A stretch of DNA of 64,000 nt from Roseiarcus sp963776665 (GCA_963776665.1 CAVZNQ010000007.1:62001-126000); one strand, 5' to 3'. Positions 9,474-19,681 are shown, numbered from the stretch's first letter. Translations and numbers: made by a program. Notes: generated by a model from the sequence alone, not told the origin.

Positions 9474-9905
9474 ATGCTTATCGGGAAAATCGCCCAAGCG
9501 TCCGCCTTTGCCGCAACGCTTGCGCTCAGCCTATGCGGGTCGGCGGCTTCCGGCCAATCTCAAGCCCTGGTCAAAGGTGAGGCCAAGTATGCGCCAACTC
9601 AGAGCATACGCTATGATTTCGGCTCGAAATCGACGAGTGGCTACTTCGTGGAACAAGCGGCGAAATGCGTCGTCATGATGATGGTTTTCGAAAGGCGCGA
9701 TCCGGACACGGATTCTCCGAGCACTGCGACGCGCGTTCGCCTCGTGCTTAGCCCCGGGGAGACCGCGGGCCTCGACAGCGAGGAGGGCCGCTCGCTCAAC
9801 CTCACCTGCGGCGAGGGAGCGACGGCGCTACTCGTCGACGCCGGCGAGCGGGAGAAGCTTGTCGACCTTCAAACAGTGAGCTTGCGAAAGACTGCCAGCA
9901 AATAA
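9474..9905 (+). CDS. Exported protein of unknown function
   Basis: The 143-residue product starts at an ATG preceded by AGAGGAGAG at ideal spacing, which decides against upstream in-frame starts. A signal peptide (AQASAFAATLALSLCGSAASG, likely cut near residue 27) leads into a mature domain of about 115 residues. That domain has YDFGSKSTSGYF, a single Cys in AKCVVMMMVFERRD, VRLVLSPGETAGLDS and NLTCGEGATALLVD; the two Cys could form a disulfide. Similar short periplasmic proteins are common in Rhizobiales, but I do not recognise a family. A CRP-type palindrome lies upstream. Confidence 0.7.
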   Translation: MLIGKIAQASAFAATLALSLCGSAASGQSQALVKGEAKYAPTQSIRYDFGSKSTSGYFVEQAAKCVVMMMVFERRDPDTDSPSTATRVRLVLSPGETAGLDSEEGRSLNLTCGEGATALLVDAGEREKLVDLQTVSLRKTASK

Positions 9906-9927
9906 CCCGATGAATTGACGTCGCAAG

Positions 9928-9990
9928 CCGGGTTCCGTACGTCTTCGCCGAAGCCGCTGGCCGAAGCGGCGACGCGAATGCGGAACCCGG
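9928..9990. repeat. Large inverted repeat (hairpin)
   Basis: Arms CCGGGTTCCG (9928-9937) and CGGAACCCGG (9981-9990) are perfectly complementary. A second nested stem lies inside (GCCGCT at 9953 with AGCGGC at 9965). There is no T-run, so it is not a classic intrinsic terminator. It sits between the exported protein gene and the amidohydrolase relic and could be a transcription-stopping hairpin or the scar of a lost element. Confidence 0.55.
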
Positions 9991-10093
9991 GAGCTGACTA
10001 AGTGTGTCAGATTTTGTGAGGTCGCCGCGTCCGAAGTCGGCGCAGGCGCCCCTCCCCGTTTCACCGCAAGTTCCGCGACCGAGCCAAACTTGC

Positions 10094-10606
10094 GGCGGGG
10101 CGACGCAGATCCAGAAGGCGCTCGACCTCGGGATGAGCCTGTCGCTGTCGACCGATGTCGAGTGTACGATGACCGCCGACATGTTCACCCAAATGCGCGG
10201 CGTTCTCACTCTGCAGCGCATGTTCGCCAACGAGCTGGCGCTGCAGGGCAAGGAGTTCCCAAAACTCATGTCGGTCTGGGACGCCCGCAAACTCGCGACG
10301 ATGGGCGGAGCAAAGGGCCTCAAGATCGAGGCCAAGACCGGCTCGCTTACCCCAGGCAAGGACGCCGACATCATCCTGCTCGACGCGACGGCGCTGAACG
10401 TCACGCCGCTCAATCACGCGCCGGGCGCGGTCGTCACGCTGATGGAGCGCTCCAACGTGTCGACGGTGCTGTGCGCCGGGCAGATCAAGAAATGGCGCGG
10501 CGCGATCCTCGGCTACGATATTCCGAAGCTCAGGGCCGAACTGAACGCCAGTCGCGACCATGTCTTCGCAGCCGCGGGCATCGAGCGCGATCTCTTTCGG
10601 GCGTGA
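10094..10606 (+). pseudogene. Truncated amidohydrolase (TrzN/SAH-deaminase-like C-terminus)
   Basis: About 170 residues match the C-terminal third of metal-dependent amidohydrolases of the 5-methylthioadenosine/S-adenosylhomocysteine deaminase and atrazine chlorohydrolase group: LGMSLSLSTDVECTM holds the conserved metal-ligand Asp, then MRGVLTLQRMF, ATMGGAKGL and the classic end GSLTPGKDADIILLD. The N-terminal two-thirds, including the HxH metal site, is absent. The open frame upstream of 10094 codes for unrelated Arg/Pro-rich sequence and no good start is seen. I read it as a decayed 3' fragment left by a rearrangement; it abuts the hairpin at 9928-9990. Confidence 0.8.
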
Positions 10607-10829
10607 AGCGAACCGGGACGGACAAGCATGGCGTCCGCGCCGGCTGCGCCGGCCCTACAGGCGCCGCGACTTCCGCCGCCGCAGGCGGGCCCGCGCCCGC
10701 GGGCTGGAAATCCGCATCGCTCTAGGCGATGATCCCGTCGGCGCCGCCCGCGATCGGGTGGGTCGAGGCCGGACGAAGTTGGACGCAAACCCGGAGACAG
10801 GCCTCGCTGCGGGTCAGGAAAGATAGGCA

Positions 10830-12488
10830 TTGAGCCACCGAGAGGAAGCGCTGGGGTTCGCCTGGACGGAAAGCGCGGCGAACCTTCACAGACCCCGGTT
10901 CTGGCTGACCGGGATTGCGTTCCTTGCGGCCTATCTGGCGCTGAACATCCTCACCGCGCGGTACCAATTCGAAGCGCTCGGCATCACGTTGTGGAGCCCC
11001 GACGACGGGCTCACCGTGCTGCTGCTGATGGAGGGCGTAGAGTTCTTTCCCTTCGTGCTCGCGGGCGCGGTGTTGGCCGACGTCCTCATCTCCCACGTTC
11101 AGCATAGCTTTTACGTGACCATTCTGGTCGAATCGGCCTCGACTCTCGGCTATACGGGCATCGCACTGGCGTTGCGCGACGTTCTCAAGTTCAGGCTCAG
11201 GCGAACCGATCTCGCCAATGTCCTCGTGATGCTGGCGGCCGTGCCGGCCGGCTCCATCCTGAACTCGCTGATTTATTGCGGCGTCCTCTATCTGGCCGGT
11301 TCATTGCCCGCGTCGCAGTTCGTCTTTGGGCTGCGCCATTTCTGGATCGGCGACGCGGTCGGAATCATCGCGGTCCTCGCGGCCGCGACGGCGATCTTCT
11401 CGGTTTCCTCCAGAGCCCGGTGGGTATGGCGGAGAGACGATACGCTCAACTGGTCGGTGTTCGTCGTCAGTTCGTTCCTGGTGTTCGCGTTCATCCACAG
11501 CGGCGCCAAGCGCATACGCCTACCATTTGTTCTATCTGCTCTTCTTGCCGATCATCTGGATAGGCATGAGGGCTGGCTACGTGGGGGTGGCGATCGCGCT
11601 CCTCGGCGACCCAGGCGGCATTTTTCATGACCGCTTCGCACATCGGGTTCAACGCCGACGATTTCGACCAGTTCCAAATTCTCATGCTCGTGCTTTCGAT
11701 CACCGGGCTCATCCTTGGCGCCACCGTCACCGAGCGCGAGCGCGCCAACCAGAAGCTCAGGGAGCAACAGGCGGAGCTGGTGCGGATCTCGGCCCACGCG
11801 ACCGCGGGCGCGATGGGGATGCAGCTCGCTCACGAACTCAGCCAACCTCTGTCGACGGTCGCGACCTACGCTGTTGCGGCGCGCCGGATGTTGCAATCGG
11901 GAGCGGGCCCGGGGCCGGTGATAGACGCGCTTGAGCAAGGCCGAGGCCGAGGCGCAGCGAACGCGGGAGGTGCTGGAGCGGATCCGCGACCTCGTCTCGG
12001 TCGGCAGATTGCAGCCGCGAGCGGTGAATCTCGTCGATGCAGCCCTGAAGATCCGGGCGCTGGGTTTGGAAAGCGCAAACGCGCGCGGCGTCGACATCGC
12101 CGTCGAGAGCCTTCGTCCGATCCCGCTCGTCAAGGCGGACCCGATCGGAATCGAGCAGGTTCTTAACAATATCGTCAGCAACGCGATCGATGCCGCCGCG
12201 GAACGCCGGGATGCTCGCGGCAGCGTCGTCATTCGGGTGATCGACCGCGACGGTTGGGCGAGAGTCCAGGTCGAGGACAACGGGCCCGGAGTGGCGCCGG
12301 AGATGGCGGAGAGCCTGTTTGAACCTTATCAGACGTCCAAACCCCGGGGCATGGGGCTGGGACTAACGCTCAGTCGTCAAATTGTGCAACAACACGGGGG
12401 CCACATTTGGTGGGAAGCCATCGCGCCGGAGGGAACCAGGTTTGTTGTCGAACTCAACCTCAACGGACCCGACGGCGACGCCGCATAG
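10830..12488 (+). CDS. MASE1-domain sensor histidine kinase (several frameshifts)
   Basis: Membrane sensor kinase. The first part is a MASE1 multi-span sensor (ITLWSPDDGLTVLLLM, VLAGAVLADVLIS, LRHFWIGDAVGIIAVL). Next come a membrane exit and a coiled stretch (ERERANQKLREQQAELVRI), then the dimerisation/phospho-His box LAHELSQPLSTV, the N-box QVLNNIVSNAIDAA, G1 VEDNGPGV and G2 GMGLGLTLSRQIV. About 550 residues in all. The frame changes near 11508, 11612 and 11930. The last is repaired by dropping one T in GCGCTTGAGC. The start is TTG with AGGAAAG upstream. The response regulator overlaps the 3' end, so they form a two-component pair. Three shifts leave open either a pseudogene or poor sequence. 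Confidence 0.82.
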
Positions 12489-13101
12489 GCGTTACGTCGC
12501 CATCGTCGACGACGAGGCAAGCGTCCGCGAGTCGCTCGCCTTGCTGCTGTCGACCGCCCAGATAGAGTCGCAGACATTCGCCACGGCGGAAGACTATCTC
12601 GCGTCGGTGCCGCTCGAGGAGTCTCTCTGCGTCATCCTGGATAATCAGCTTCCGGGCCTGAGCGGAATTGGTTTGCTGAAGCGAATAGCTGCTGCGGACG
12701 GAGACACCGCGGTTATCCTGATTAGCGGACACGGCGACGTGCCGACCGCGGTTTCAGCGATGAAATGCGGCGCATTCCATTTCGTCGAAAAGCCGCTGGA
12801 CCCCGAAGCGCTCCTGCTCACGGTCGAGGAGGCGTTGGGGAGGACCGAACAGGGCCGCGATCGCCAGACCCAGGTCCAGGAGTTCAGGAACCGGCGCGCG
12901 TCGCTCACCCAGCGCGAGCATGAAGTCTTCACGCTGCTGGTCGAAGGTCTGCCGACGAAGGCGATCGCCCGTCAGTTGGGAATCACCCCCCGGACGGCTG
13001 AGCACCATAGGGCCGCCGTCATGCACAAAATGCAGGCCCGCACCATCTCTCACCTCGTGCGGACGGCGCTTAGCTTCGGTGCGCCCGCGGGCGAGACATA
13101 G
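12445..13101 (+). CDS. FixJ-family response regulator
   Basis: Receiver domain (VAIVDDEASVRESL with the acidic pair, phospho-acceptor Asp in CVILDNQLPG, VILISGHGDVPTAV, and the Lys in VEKPL) followed by a LuxR/FixJ helix-turn-helix (LTQREHEVFTLLVEGLPTK, GITPRTAEHHRAAVMHKM). About 218 residues. It overlaps the end of the sensor kinase, so it is its likely partner. The start is uncertain: TTG at 12445 after GGAGGGAACC fits best, while an ATG at 12382 would add 21 residues lying wholly inside the kinase. The FixJ-type output suggests transcription control; targets are unknown. Confidence 0.9.
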   Translation: MSNSTSTDPTATPHRRYVAIVDDEASVRESLALLLSTAQIESQTFATAEDYLASVPLEESLCVILDNQLPGLSGIGLLKRIAAADGDTAVILISGHGDVPTAVSAMKCGAFHFVEKPLDPEALLLTVEEALGRTEQGRDRQTQVQEFRNRRASLTQREHEVFTLLVEGLPTKAIARQLGITPRTAEHHRAAVMHKMQARTISHLVRTALSFGAPAGET

Positions 13102-13226
13102 GTCCGTTCCCGAGACTTTGCCCCAACGTGATCGCCGGGCGCGGATCTCCGGCGTGAAGAGCGGGCAGCAGGCATTTGTAGCTGTGATCGCTTTCGCGGT
13201 ATAAGCCGGCGCGAAAGCGAGCGAAT

Positions 13227-14396
13227 ATGCTGTCGCAGGATACGCTGGTCTGGGTCGGAGCGACTGCGGCGTCGACGGTTGTGGTCGCCGGCGCGGTGGC
13301 GGGCGCGCTGCTGTGGACCCATCCTGAATTCCTTCGGCCGAGCCCTGCCGCGACGCAGGTCCTGGCCAGCGCCCCGGAGCCGAAACCGCCGAGCGTTCCT
13401 CCGGCTGAGCCGGCGCCGCCGGCCGCCAGCGCCCCGGCGTCCAGCGGCGATGCGACGGTTTCTGCGCTCAAGCCAGCCTTCGACGTGGTGAATGTCGACC
13501 CCACGGGCGAAGCGGTCATCGCTGGCCGCGCCGCGCCGAACGCCAAGGTCGAGCTGCGCGACGCCGGCAAGGCCGTCGCCGAGGCGACCGCCGACGCCTC
13601 GGGCCAGTTCGTCATCATTCCGCCGACGATGGCTCCAGGCGATCACAGCCTGTCCTTGACCGTTGACGCGGGCAAGGCGGCGCCGGAAACGTCCAGCGTG
13701 CTCGCCGTCTCTGTTCCCCGGCCGGAAACGAAGGTTGCCGCCGCGGTCCCCGTCGCGCCGGCAAACGCGGCTGCGCCCGCGCCCGCGCCGCCCTCGCTGG
13801 CGATGAGGACCCTTGCGACGCCGCCGCCGGCCGCCGCCTCCCGCGTCGCTATCCGGTCGGTCGAAGCCGACGCCGCCGGAGGGCTCGTCGCCAAGGGCTC
13901 GGCCGAGCCGAACGCGACGGTGCGGCTTTACCTCAACGGCGCCAACGTCGCCGACGCCAAGACCCAGTCGGACGGCCGCTGGTCGCTGACGATCAAGCAG
14001 GGCATGACGCCGGGCGGCTACGTAATGCGCGCCGACCAGATCAGGCCGGGCGACGCGGGCGTGACTGCGAGCGCCGATACGCCGTTCGACTATCCCGCCG
14101 CGCCGGGTTCCGCGGAGAAGCCCGCCACCGGCGCTTCGCCAGCGACCGCCCCGGCAGCCGCCGCAGCAGGCGTGGGGCGGCCGACGGCGGCGCCGACCGC
14201 CGACGTCGTCGTCGACATGGTCCAGACCGCGCTGGTCCGGCCGGGCCACACGTTATGGGCGCTCAGCCAGAACTACTACGGCGATCCGACCCGCTACCCG
14301 GTGATATACGAGGCCAACAAGTGGGAAATCCACAACCCCAACCTCATCTATCCCGGCGAAGTCTTCGTGGTGCCGAAGTCCGAGCCGAAGCCTTGA
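13227..14396 (+). CDS. LysM-domain envelope protein with Ig-like repeats
   Basis: The 389-residue product has an N-terminal membrane anchor (ATAASTVVVAGAVAGALLW) and long Ala/Pro-rich linkers. Two Ig-like repeats sit at about residues 85-160 (GEAVIAGRAAPNAKVELRD) and 210-285 (GLVAKGSAEPNATVRLYL). A C-terminal LysM domain (VRPGHTLWALSQNYYGDPTRY, then ANKWEIHNPNLIYPGEVFVVP) should bind peptidoglycan. This arrangement is common in alphaproteobacteria, but the role is not defined. The stop overlaps the following cyclase gene (TTGA), so the two are co-translated. Confidence 0.9.
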   Translation: MLSQDTLVWVGATAASTVVVAGAVAGALLWTHPEFLRPSPAATQVLASAPEPKPPSVPPAEPAPPAASAPASSGDATVSALKPAFDVVNVDPTGEAVIAGRAAPNAKVELRDAGKAVAEATADASGQFVIIPPTMAPGDHSLSLTVDAGKAAPETSSVLAVSVPRPETKVAAAVPVAPANAAAPAPAPPSLAMRTLATPPPAAASRVAIRSVEADAAGGLVAKGSAEPNATVRLYLNGANVADAKTQSDGRWSLTIKQGMTPGGYVMRADQIRPGDAGVTASADTPFDYPAAPGSAEKPATGASPATAPAAAAAGVGRPTAAPTADVVVDMVQTALVRPGHTLWALSQNYYGDPTRYPVIYEANKWEIHNPNLIYPGEVFVVPKSEPKP

Positions 14397-15748
14397 GCGG
14401 GGCGGATCAGCCCGACGCCGCATCCAACGGGGATGTTCGACAGACCCCGGCCGCCGTATCGGCCCTCGACGACCGCGCCGAGGCAATCTCACGGCTCCAG
14501 ATCAGGACGTTCGACGATGCGCTCGGCCATCGCATCATCGGGACCCATATGTGGGCGGTGCGCGAAGGACTTCGCAGCGCCGAGGCGTATGAATTGTTCG
14601 ACGGCTATTGCCAGCGACTGGTCATCGACGGAGTTGAGCTATGGCGCGCGCATCTGGCGATGGAGACGCTGCATCCGCAATGGAGCGGCTATGGCTACAC
14701 TTGGCGTCGCGAACTCAACGCCATCCAACCTGAGCAATACGTGCACGGGAGCAGTGAAGACGCGGATTTTCTCGGCAGCCCTTTCAATGACCTCATCGTC
14801 AGGGCTCAGGGCGGCGAGGAGAACCCGTCAATGCGTCGGCGCATCGAACAGGACGACCAGCGCGACTTCCCGATCCTGGAGGAATTTTTCGCCGCCGGCG
14901 CGACGGACTACCTCGCCTACCTTTTCCAATTCGGAAAAGGCGGCGACCGCTCGCAGGGAACCGGCATCGTCTATTCGTTCGTGACCGATCGCAGGGGCGG
15001 TTTCAGCGACGACGACACGACGCTCCTGCAGGCGACGCTCCCCGGACTTTCCCTGGCGATGAAGGCGCGCGCCGGCTACGTCATCGCTTCCGGACTGCTT
15101 GGGACCTATCTCGGCGAGGACGCCGGACGGCGGGTCCATGCCGGCTCGATCATGCGCGGTTCGGTCGATGCCTTACGCGCGGTGATCTGGTACGCCGACA
15201 TCCGCGGTTTCACGTCGGTAAGCGATTCCGCGCCGGGTCCGGTCGTTGTCGAGCTGCTCAACGAGGTGTTCGAGATCCTGACAGCCTCGCTTCGCGTGCA
15301 CGGCGGCCAGGTGCTCAAGTTCATCGGCGACGGAATGCTCGCTGTCTTCTCGTTCGACGAGCAGGACCGGGCCGCAACCTGCCGGCACGCGCTCGACGCC
15401 GCGATCGAGGCGACGCGCGCACTCGATGAGATGAACAAGACGCGCGCCGCGGCCGAAGTCCCGGTCGCCTCGGTCGATCTCGCCCTCCATCTCGGCGAGG
15501 TGCTCTACGGCAATGTCGGCGCGACCGACCGGCTCGACTTCACCGTCATCGGCCCGGCGGTCAACGAGGTCGCGCGGATCGAGGCTTTGTGCGAGCCGCT
15601 CGGCCAGTCGGTTCTGGTCTCGGCGGAGTTCGCCGCCGGCATAACCGAGGACGAAACGCGCCTCGAATCGCTCGGGCGTCATGCGCTGCGCGGCGTCCGG
15701 GAGCCGAAGGAGATTTTCGCCCTGGATTTGAGCGCCGCGCCGGCCTGA
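14393..15748 (+). CDS. Class III adenylate/guanylate cyclase
   Basis: A cytoplasmic nucleotide cyclase of about 450 residues. The N-terminal half is a family-specific sensor-like region (FDGYCQRLVIDGVELWRAHL, TLHPQWSGYGYTW). The C-terminal half is the cyclase homology domain: WYADIRGFTSVSD with the first metal Asp, LKFIGDGMLAVF with the second, LHLGEVLYGNVGA, and FTVIGPAVNEVARIEAL with the Asn/Arg transition-state site. The start TTG at 14393 overlaps the LysM stop; an ATG further in, near 14550, would cut into the conserved region. The partial gene at 63120 has the same architecture. Confidence 0.88.
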   Translation: MSGADQPDAASNGDVRQTPAAVSALDDRAEAISRLQIRTFDDALGHRIIGTHMWAVREGLRSAEAYELFDGYCQRLVIDGVELWRAHLAMETLHPQWSGYGYTWRRELNAIQPEQYVHGSSEDADFLGSPFNDLIVRAQGGEENPSMRRRIEQDDQRDFPILEEFFAAGATDYLAYLFQFGKGGDRSQGTGIVYSFVTDRRGGFSDDDTTLLQATLPGLSLAMKARAGYVIASGLLGTYLGEDAGRRVHAGSIMRGSVDALRAVIWYADIRGFTSVSDSAPGPVVVELLNEVFEILTASLRVHGGQVLKFIGDGMLAVFSFDEQDRAATCRHALDAAIEATRALDEMNKTRAAAEVPVASVDLALHLGEVLYGNVGATDRLDFTVIGPAVNEVARIEALCEPLGQSVLVSAEFAAGITEDETRLESLGRHALRGVREPKEIFALDLSAAPA

Positions 15749-15811
15749 GCGCAGTCCGCGCTCAGGGGAAATCGCCCGTTCGTTTTGCGCGCCCGTCCCC
15801 GTTCGCCCCGC

Positions 15812-17578
15812 TTATTCCGGCGGAACCCCGGCTCGGCGCATATCGTCGAGGACCTTGGCCCGCTGGGCAAGATAGAGCGGATTGTCGCTCCACACGGCGG
15901 ACTGAAAATTCGCAATCGTAAAGCCGCGGTCGAGTGCCAGGCCGGCCGCGACCTCCGAGCGCGCCTCGTCCATTCGGCCTACGTTCGCCAACACCGTCGC
16001 GTAAATGAAACGACACAGCGCAAAATTTCGATTGGCCTCGATGGACCGGCGAAACCATGTCGCCGCCTCTTCGTTGCGGCCGAGAAGGCAAGCCGCGAAG
16101 CCGGCGGTCAGCAGCCAGACATAGGCCCATGGATCGCGAGGGCTGAGGCGGAGCGCTTCGAGGACGTGCGCCTCGGTCTCTTCGGCCCGCCCGATGAAGA
16201 GCTTGTTTTGTCCGATCAGCGAGTGAGCTCCAGCCATGTTGCGGTCCAAGGCCAATGCCCGTTCGTATTCGGCAATGCCCCGAGCGGCGCGGTTGGTGAA
16301 GCCCAGGACCATGCCCATGTACAAATGGGCAGGAGCATGATCGGGAGCCAACGACAAAGCCCTGGTCGCCGCGATCTCTGCCGCGGCGAACCGTGCGGCT
16401 TTGTCGTCCGTGGATAGACTGATCGCGAAATTGGCCTCAACCCCGGCCATGCCGGCGAGTGCCTCGACATTGGCAGGGTCAAGGGCTAAGGCGCGTTCAA
16501 AAAAGTCGCGCGCCTTCGTCAGGCTTTCAAACGTGACTCCCTTGTTGACCCAAGCCTGGCCTTGAAAATACAGGTCGAGGGAGTCGGGCGTAGGAGCATG
16601 CTCCGCTCGTCGCGCCTCGACCGCGATCAGTTGGGCATTGAGGGTATTGCCGATGCGCGCCACGATCTCGTCCTGCATCTCGAAGAGATCCGTCACCGGC
16701 CGTTCGAACCGCTCCGCCCAAAGATGACTGCCGCTCTGCGCGTCAATGAGCTGCGCGTTCACGCGCATCCGATTGCCGCTCCGTTGGACGCTTCCTTCGA
16801 GGGCATAGCGGACGTTCAGCTCGCGCCCGACTTTCATGACATCGAGGGCCTTGCCTCGGTAGGTGAACGCGGTGTTGCGCGCGATAACAAATGAGCCTTG
16901 AATCCGCGACAGATCGGTGGTGAGGCTTTCGGTCACGCCATCGACGAAATAGTCCTGTTCGGAATCGCCGCCGATATTGGCGAAGGGGAGCACGATGATC
17001 GAGAGGCGAGGTGGGCCAAGATCCGAGGGAGGAGCGAGGCGCGCGCTGGAGAGCGGTCAGAATCGACACGGACCGCATAGACACGCACCGGGCGCGCGAT
17101 ATTTTTAAGCGCTTTCTCTCCAAGATCGATGAATTCCGCCTCGACCCTCCCGCGCACATGCTCGTGCGCGGCGGCTGAAACGCACACGCCGCCGGCTTCC
17201 GCGACGCCCTCCAGGCGTGAGGCGATGTTGACGCCGTCGCCAAGGATATCCTCGCCTTCGACCAACACGTCGCCGAGATGGACGCCGATCCGGTAGAGAA
17301 CGCGCTTGGCTTCGAGCGCGCCTACGTTGCCCGCGGCCATCTGCTTCTGGATCGCGAGCGCGCATTCGACGGCAGCGACGACGGAGGGGAACTCGACCAG
17401 CATCCCGTCGCCCATCGTCTTGAACAGCCGCCCGCCGTGCGCGGCGATGATCGGCTGCCGCCGCCTCGCGCCGCTCGCGCACCGCTTGCGCCGTCCCCGC
17501 CTCGTCCTCGCCCATCATGCGCGAGTAGCCGACGACGTCGGCGGCGAGGATCGCGGCGAGCTTGCGGGATGCGGTCAT
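15812..17578 (-). CDS. Class III cyclase with TolB-like domain and TPR repeats (frameshifted)
   Basis: About 590 residues. The N-terminal cyclase domain shows AILAADVVGYSRMMGEDE, MGDGMLVEFPS, IGVHLGDVLVEG and DGVNIASRLEG. A FlgO/TolB-like domain follows (VLPFANIGGDSEQDYFVDGV, FVIARNTAF, GRELNVRYALEGSVQ). TPR repeats rich in ALALDPANVEAL, LAPDHAPAHLYMG and LRLSPRDPWAYV complete it. This layout is widespread in Bradyrhizobium and relatives. Frames change near 17456 (one extra G before ATCATCGCC) and near 17010. Each is repaired by a one-base edit. It points away from aapJ on the same strand. The cyclase product and signal are unknown. Confidence 0.88.
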
Positions 17579-17647
17579 CTCTCGACGTCGACCGGAGTCA
17601 TGGCGACGGCCTGCTTATCACCGCCGCGACCGCCCGGGACATGCGCC

Positions 17648-18661
17648 TTACCTTATCGGCGGGGCGTATTGCAGGCCGCCCTGGTTCCAGAGCGCGTTGA
17701 GGCCGCGGCGGATCTTGATCGGCGAGCCCATGCCGACGTTGCGTTCAAACAATTCGCCGTAGTTGCCGACCGCCTTGATGATCCGATAGGCCCAGTCGTT
17801 GGTGAGGCCGAGGCCCTCGCCGAAATTGCCCTCGACCCCGAGCAGGCGGCGGATCGACGGGTTGTCCGATTTGAGCTTCTCGTCGACGTTGGCCTGGGTC
17901 ACGCCGAGCTCTTCGGCGGTGACGAGCGCGTAATGGGTCCATTGCACGATCTGGAACCACTGGATGTCGTCCTTGCGCACCGAAGGACCGAGCGGCTCCT
18001 TCGAGATGATCTCCGGCAGCACGACATGGTCATCGGGAACGGACATCTTGAGCCGTTCCGAATAGAGGCCGGAGGCGTCTGTGGTGTAAGCGTCGCAGCG
18101 GCCCGAGTCGTAGGCCTTGGTCGCCTCGTCGTCGGTCGCGAACACGACCGCTTCCAGTTTCATGTTGTTGGCGCGAAAATAGTCGGCGAGGTTGAGTTCG
18201 GTCGTCGTTCCCTGCTGGACGCAGACCGAGGCGCCGTCGAGCTTCAGCGCCGAATCGATCCCAAGCTTCTTGCGGACCATGAAGCCCTGCCCGTCGTAGT
18301 AGTTGACGCCGGTGAAGAACATGCCGCCGGTCTGGCGCGACAACGTCCAGGTGGTGTTGCGGATGAGCACGTCGATCTCGCCCGAGGCCAGGATCGTCGG
18401 CCGGTCCTTGGCGTTGATCGGCAGGAATTTGACTTTTGTCGGATCGTTCAGGATCGCGGCGGCGATCGCCCGGCACTCATCGACGTCGAGGCCCTTGTAG
18501 ACCCCCTGGTCGTCGGGCAGGCCGAAGCCGGCCAGCCCCGGATTGGCGCCGCAAATCAGTTGGCCGCGCGCCTTGACCTGGTCGAGCGTGCCGGCGTCGG
18601 CGGAAAGAGCGGCCGCGGCGGCGAGCGCTGCGCCGGCAAGGAGCACAATCAACAATTTCAT
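17648..18661 (-). CDS. aapJ: General L-amino-acid ABC transporter, periplasmic binding protein
   Basis: Solute-binding protein of the AapJQMP/BztABCD uptake system. A signal peptide (LIVLLAGAALAAAAALSADA) precedes a 315-residue binding fold: VKARGQLICGANPGLAGF, GLDVDECRAIAAAIL, LIRNTTWTLSRQTG, NYYDGQGFMV, SVCVQQGTTTELNLADYF, and the tail GLNALWNQGGLQYAPPIR. The genes for the permeases and ATPase are not next to it: upstream is a divergent methyltransferase, downstream the TPR cyclase. The gene may therefore be an orphan binding protein using permeases from elsewhere. Confidence 0.95.
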   Translation of the reverse strand: MKLLIVLLAGAALAAAAALSADAGTLDQVKARGQLICGANPGLAGFGLPDDQGVYKGLDVDECRAIAAAILNDPTKVKFLPINAKDRPTILASGEIDVLIRNTTWTLSRQTGGMFFTGVNYYDGQGFMVRKKLGIDSALKLDGASVCVQQGTTTELNLADYFRANNMKLEAVVFATDDEATKAYDSGRCDAYTTDASGLYSERLKMSVPDDHVVLPEIISKEPLGPSVRKDDIQWFQIVQWTHYALVTAEELGVTQANVDEKLKSDNPSIRRLLGVEGNFGEGLGLTNDWAYRIIKAVGNYGELFERNVGMGSPIKIRRGLNALWNQGGLQYAPPIR

Positions 18662-18785
18662 GAGTTTCTCCGGCCTTGAGCGTTACGATCCTTGACGCCC
18701 GATCTGATCGAAGGGCAGATGCGGGTATTGTCGGGACAGCCGATCGCGGAAGTCAATCGTTCGTGCAGGCGAGCGGGCCACGCCC

Positions 18786-19559
18786 ATGGAGCAACGGTTC
18801 ACCTTCAACAAAGTCGCCGAACTCTACGATCAGGCCCGCGCCGGGTATCCACAGGCTCTGTACGACGATCTGATGGGGCTCGCCAATCTGTCGGTGGGCG
18901 ACGCAGTTCTCGAAGTGGGCTGCGGCACCGGCAAGGCGACCGAGGATTTCGCCCGGCGCGGTCTGAATGTCGTCGCTCTCGATCCGGGACCCGACATGAT
19001 CGCCGCGGCGCGGCGTCGCCTCGCTGGCATGGACGGCGTGCGTTTCGTCCGCACGACGCTTGAGGCATGGCCGGTCGAACCCGGCGCCTTCCAGCTCGTT
19101 GCGGCCGCGCAGTCGTGGCACTGGGTCGCGCGGGACGTCCAATTCAGCAAGGCGTTCGAGGCGCTCGCGCCCGGCGGCGCGCTCGCCGTGTTCGGCACCT
19201 CGCCAGAGCCGGTTCGCCAGCCCCTCCGCGAAGCCCTGGAGAGCGTTTACGCCATCCACGCGCCCGAGCTCGCCGGGCCGCCGCCCGAGCATGCCTATCT
19301 GCCGAGCGGTCCGTTTTCCCGCGATTTCGATCGTTCGGGCCTCTTTGGAGAGGTAATTCATAAGTCCTATCCCTGGGCGCGCTCGTTTTCAGCCCGGAGC
19401 TATGCCGAATATCTTCGGACTGTCTCTCGCTATCAGCTGATAGATGAGAAACGTCGCGAAGACCTTCTCGCCGCCATTTCGGAAGCGATCGAGGCCAATG
19501 GCGGCGCCTTCGACGCCCCGGTCGAAACCCACCTCTATTTCGCGCGCCGAAAGGCGTGA
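18786..19559 (+). CDS. Class I SAM-dependent methyltransferase
   Basis: A 257-residue cytoplasmic methyltransferase of the Methyltransf_11 type: motif I VLEVGCGTGKATEDFARRG, the acidic end of strand two VVALDPGPDMIAAARRRL, and the post-II block AAAQSWHWVARDVQF that marks the UbiE/BioC-like and fungal-type trans-aconitate group. The substrate cannot be read from the sequence. It is divergent from aapJ across 124 bases. The ATG at 18786 is followed by EQRFTFNKVAELYDQARAGYP, the family's usual start. Confidence 0.88.
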   Translation: MEQRFTFNKVAELYDQARAGYPQALYDDLMGLANLSVGDAVLEVGCGTGKATEDFARRGLNVVALDPGPDMIAAARRRLAGMDGVRFVRTTLEAWPVEPGAFQLVAAAQSWHWVARDVQFSKAFEALAPGGALAVFGTSPEPVRQPLREALESVYAIHAPELAGPPPEHAYLPSGPFSRDFDRSGLFGEVIHKSYPWARSFSARSYAEYLRTVSRYQLIDEKRREDLLAAISEAIEANGGAFDAPVETHLYFARRKA

Positions 19560-19681
19560 GCGCGATGGATCGTCGTGCGGCATGAGCCAGCGGGAAGCCC
19601 ATCCTCGATCTTTGCTTGATTTCGTTCCGATTTCGCGAAAGACCCCGTTCCACGATCTCGTGACAGGCTCCCTGGACCCTC

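Noticed and set aside
10607..10829. Possible small gene between the amidohydrolase relic and the kinase
   Set aside because: Frames are Arg/Pro-rich, have no ribosome-binding site and look like GC-driven noise.
14255..14392. Possible upstream start for the cyclase
   Set aside because: It lies within the LysM gene in another frame and shows no conserved residues.
19560..19681. Possible SAM riboswitch before metC
   Set aside because: I could not form a known SAM-II or SAM-IV fold from the 120 bases by eye.
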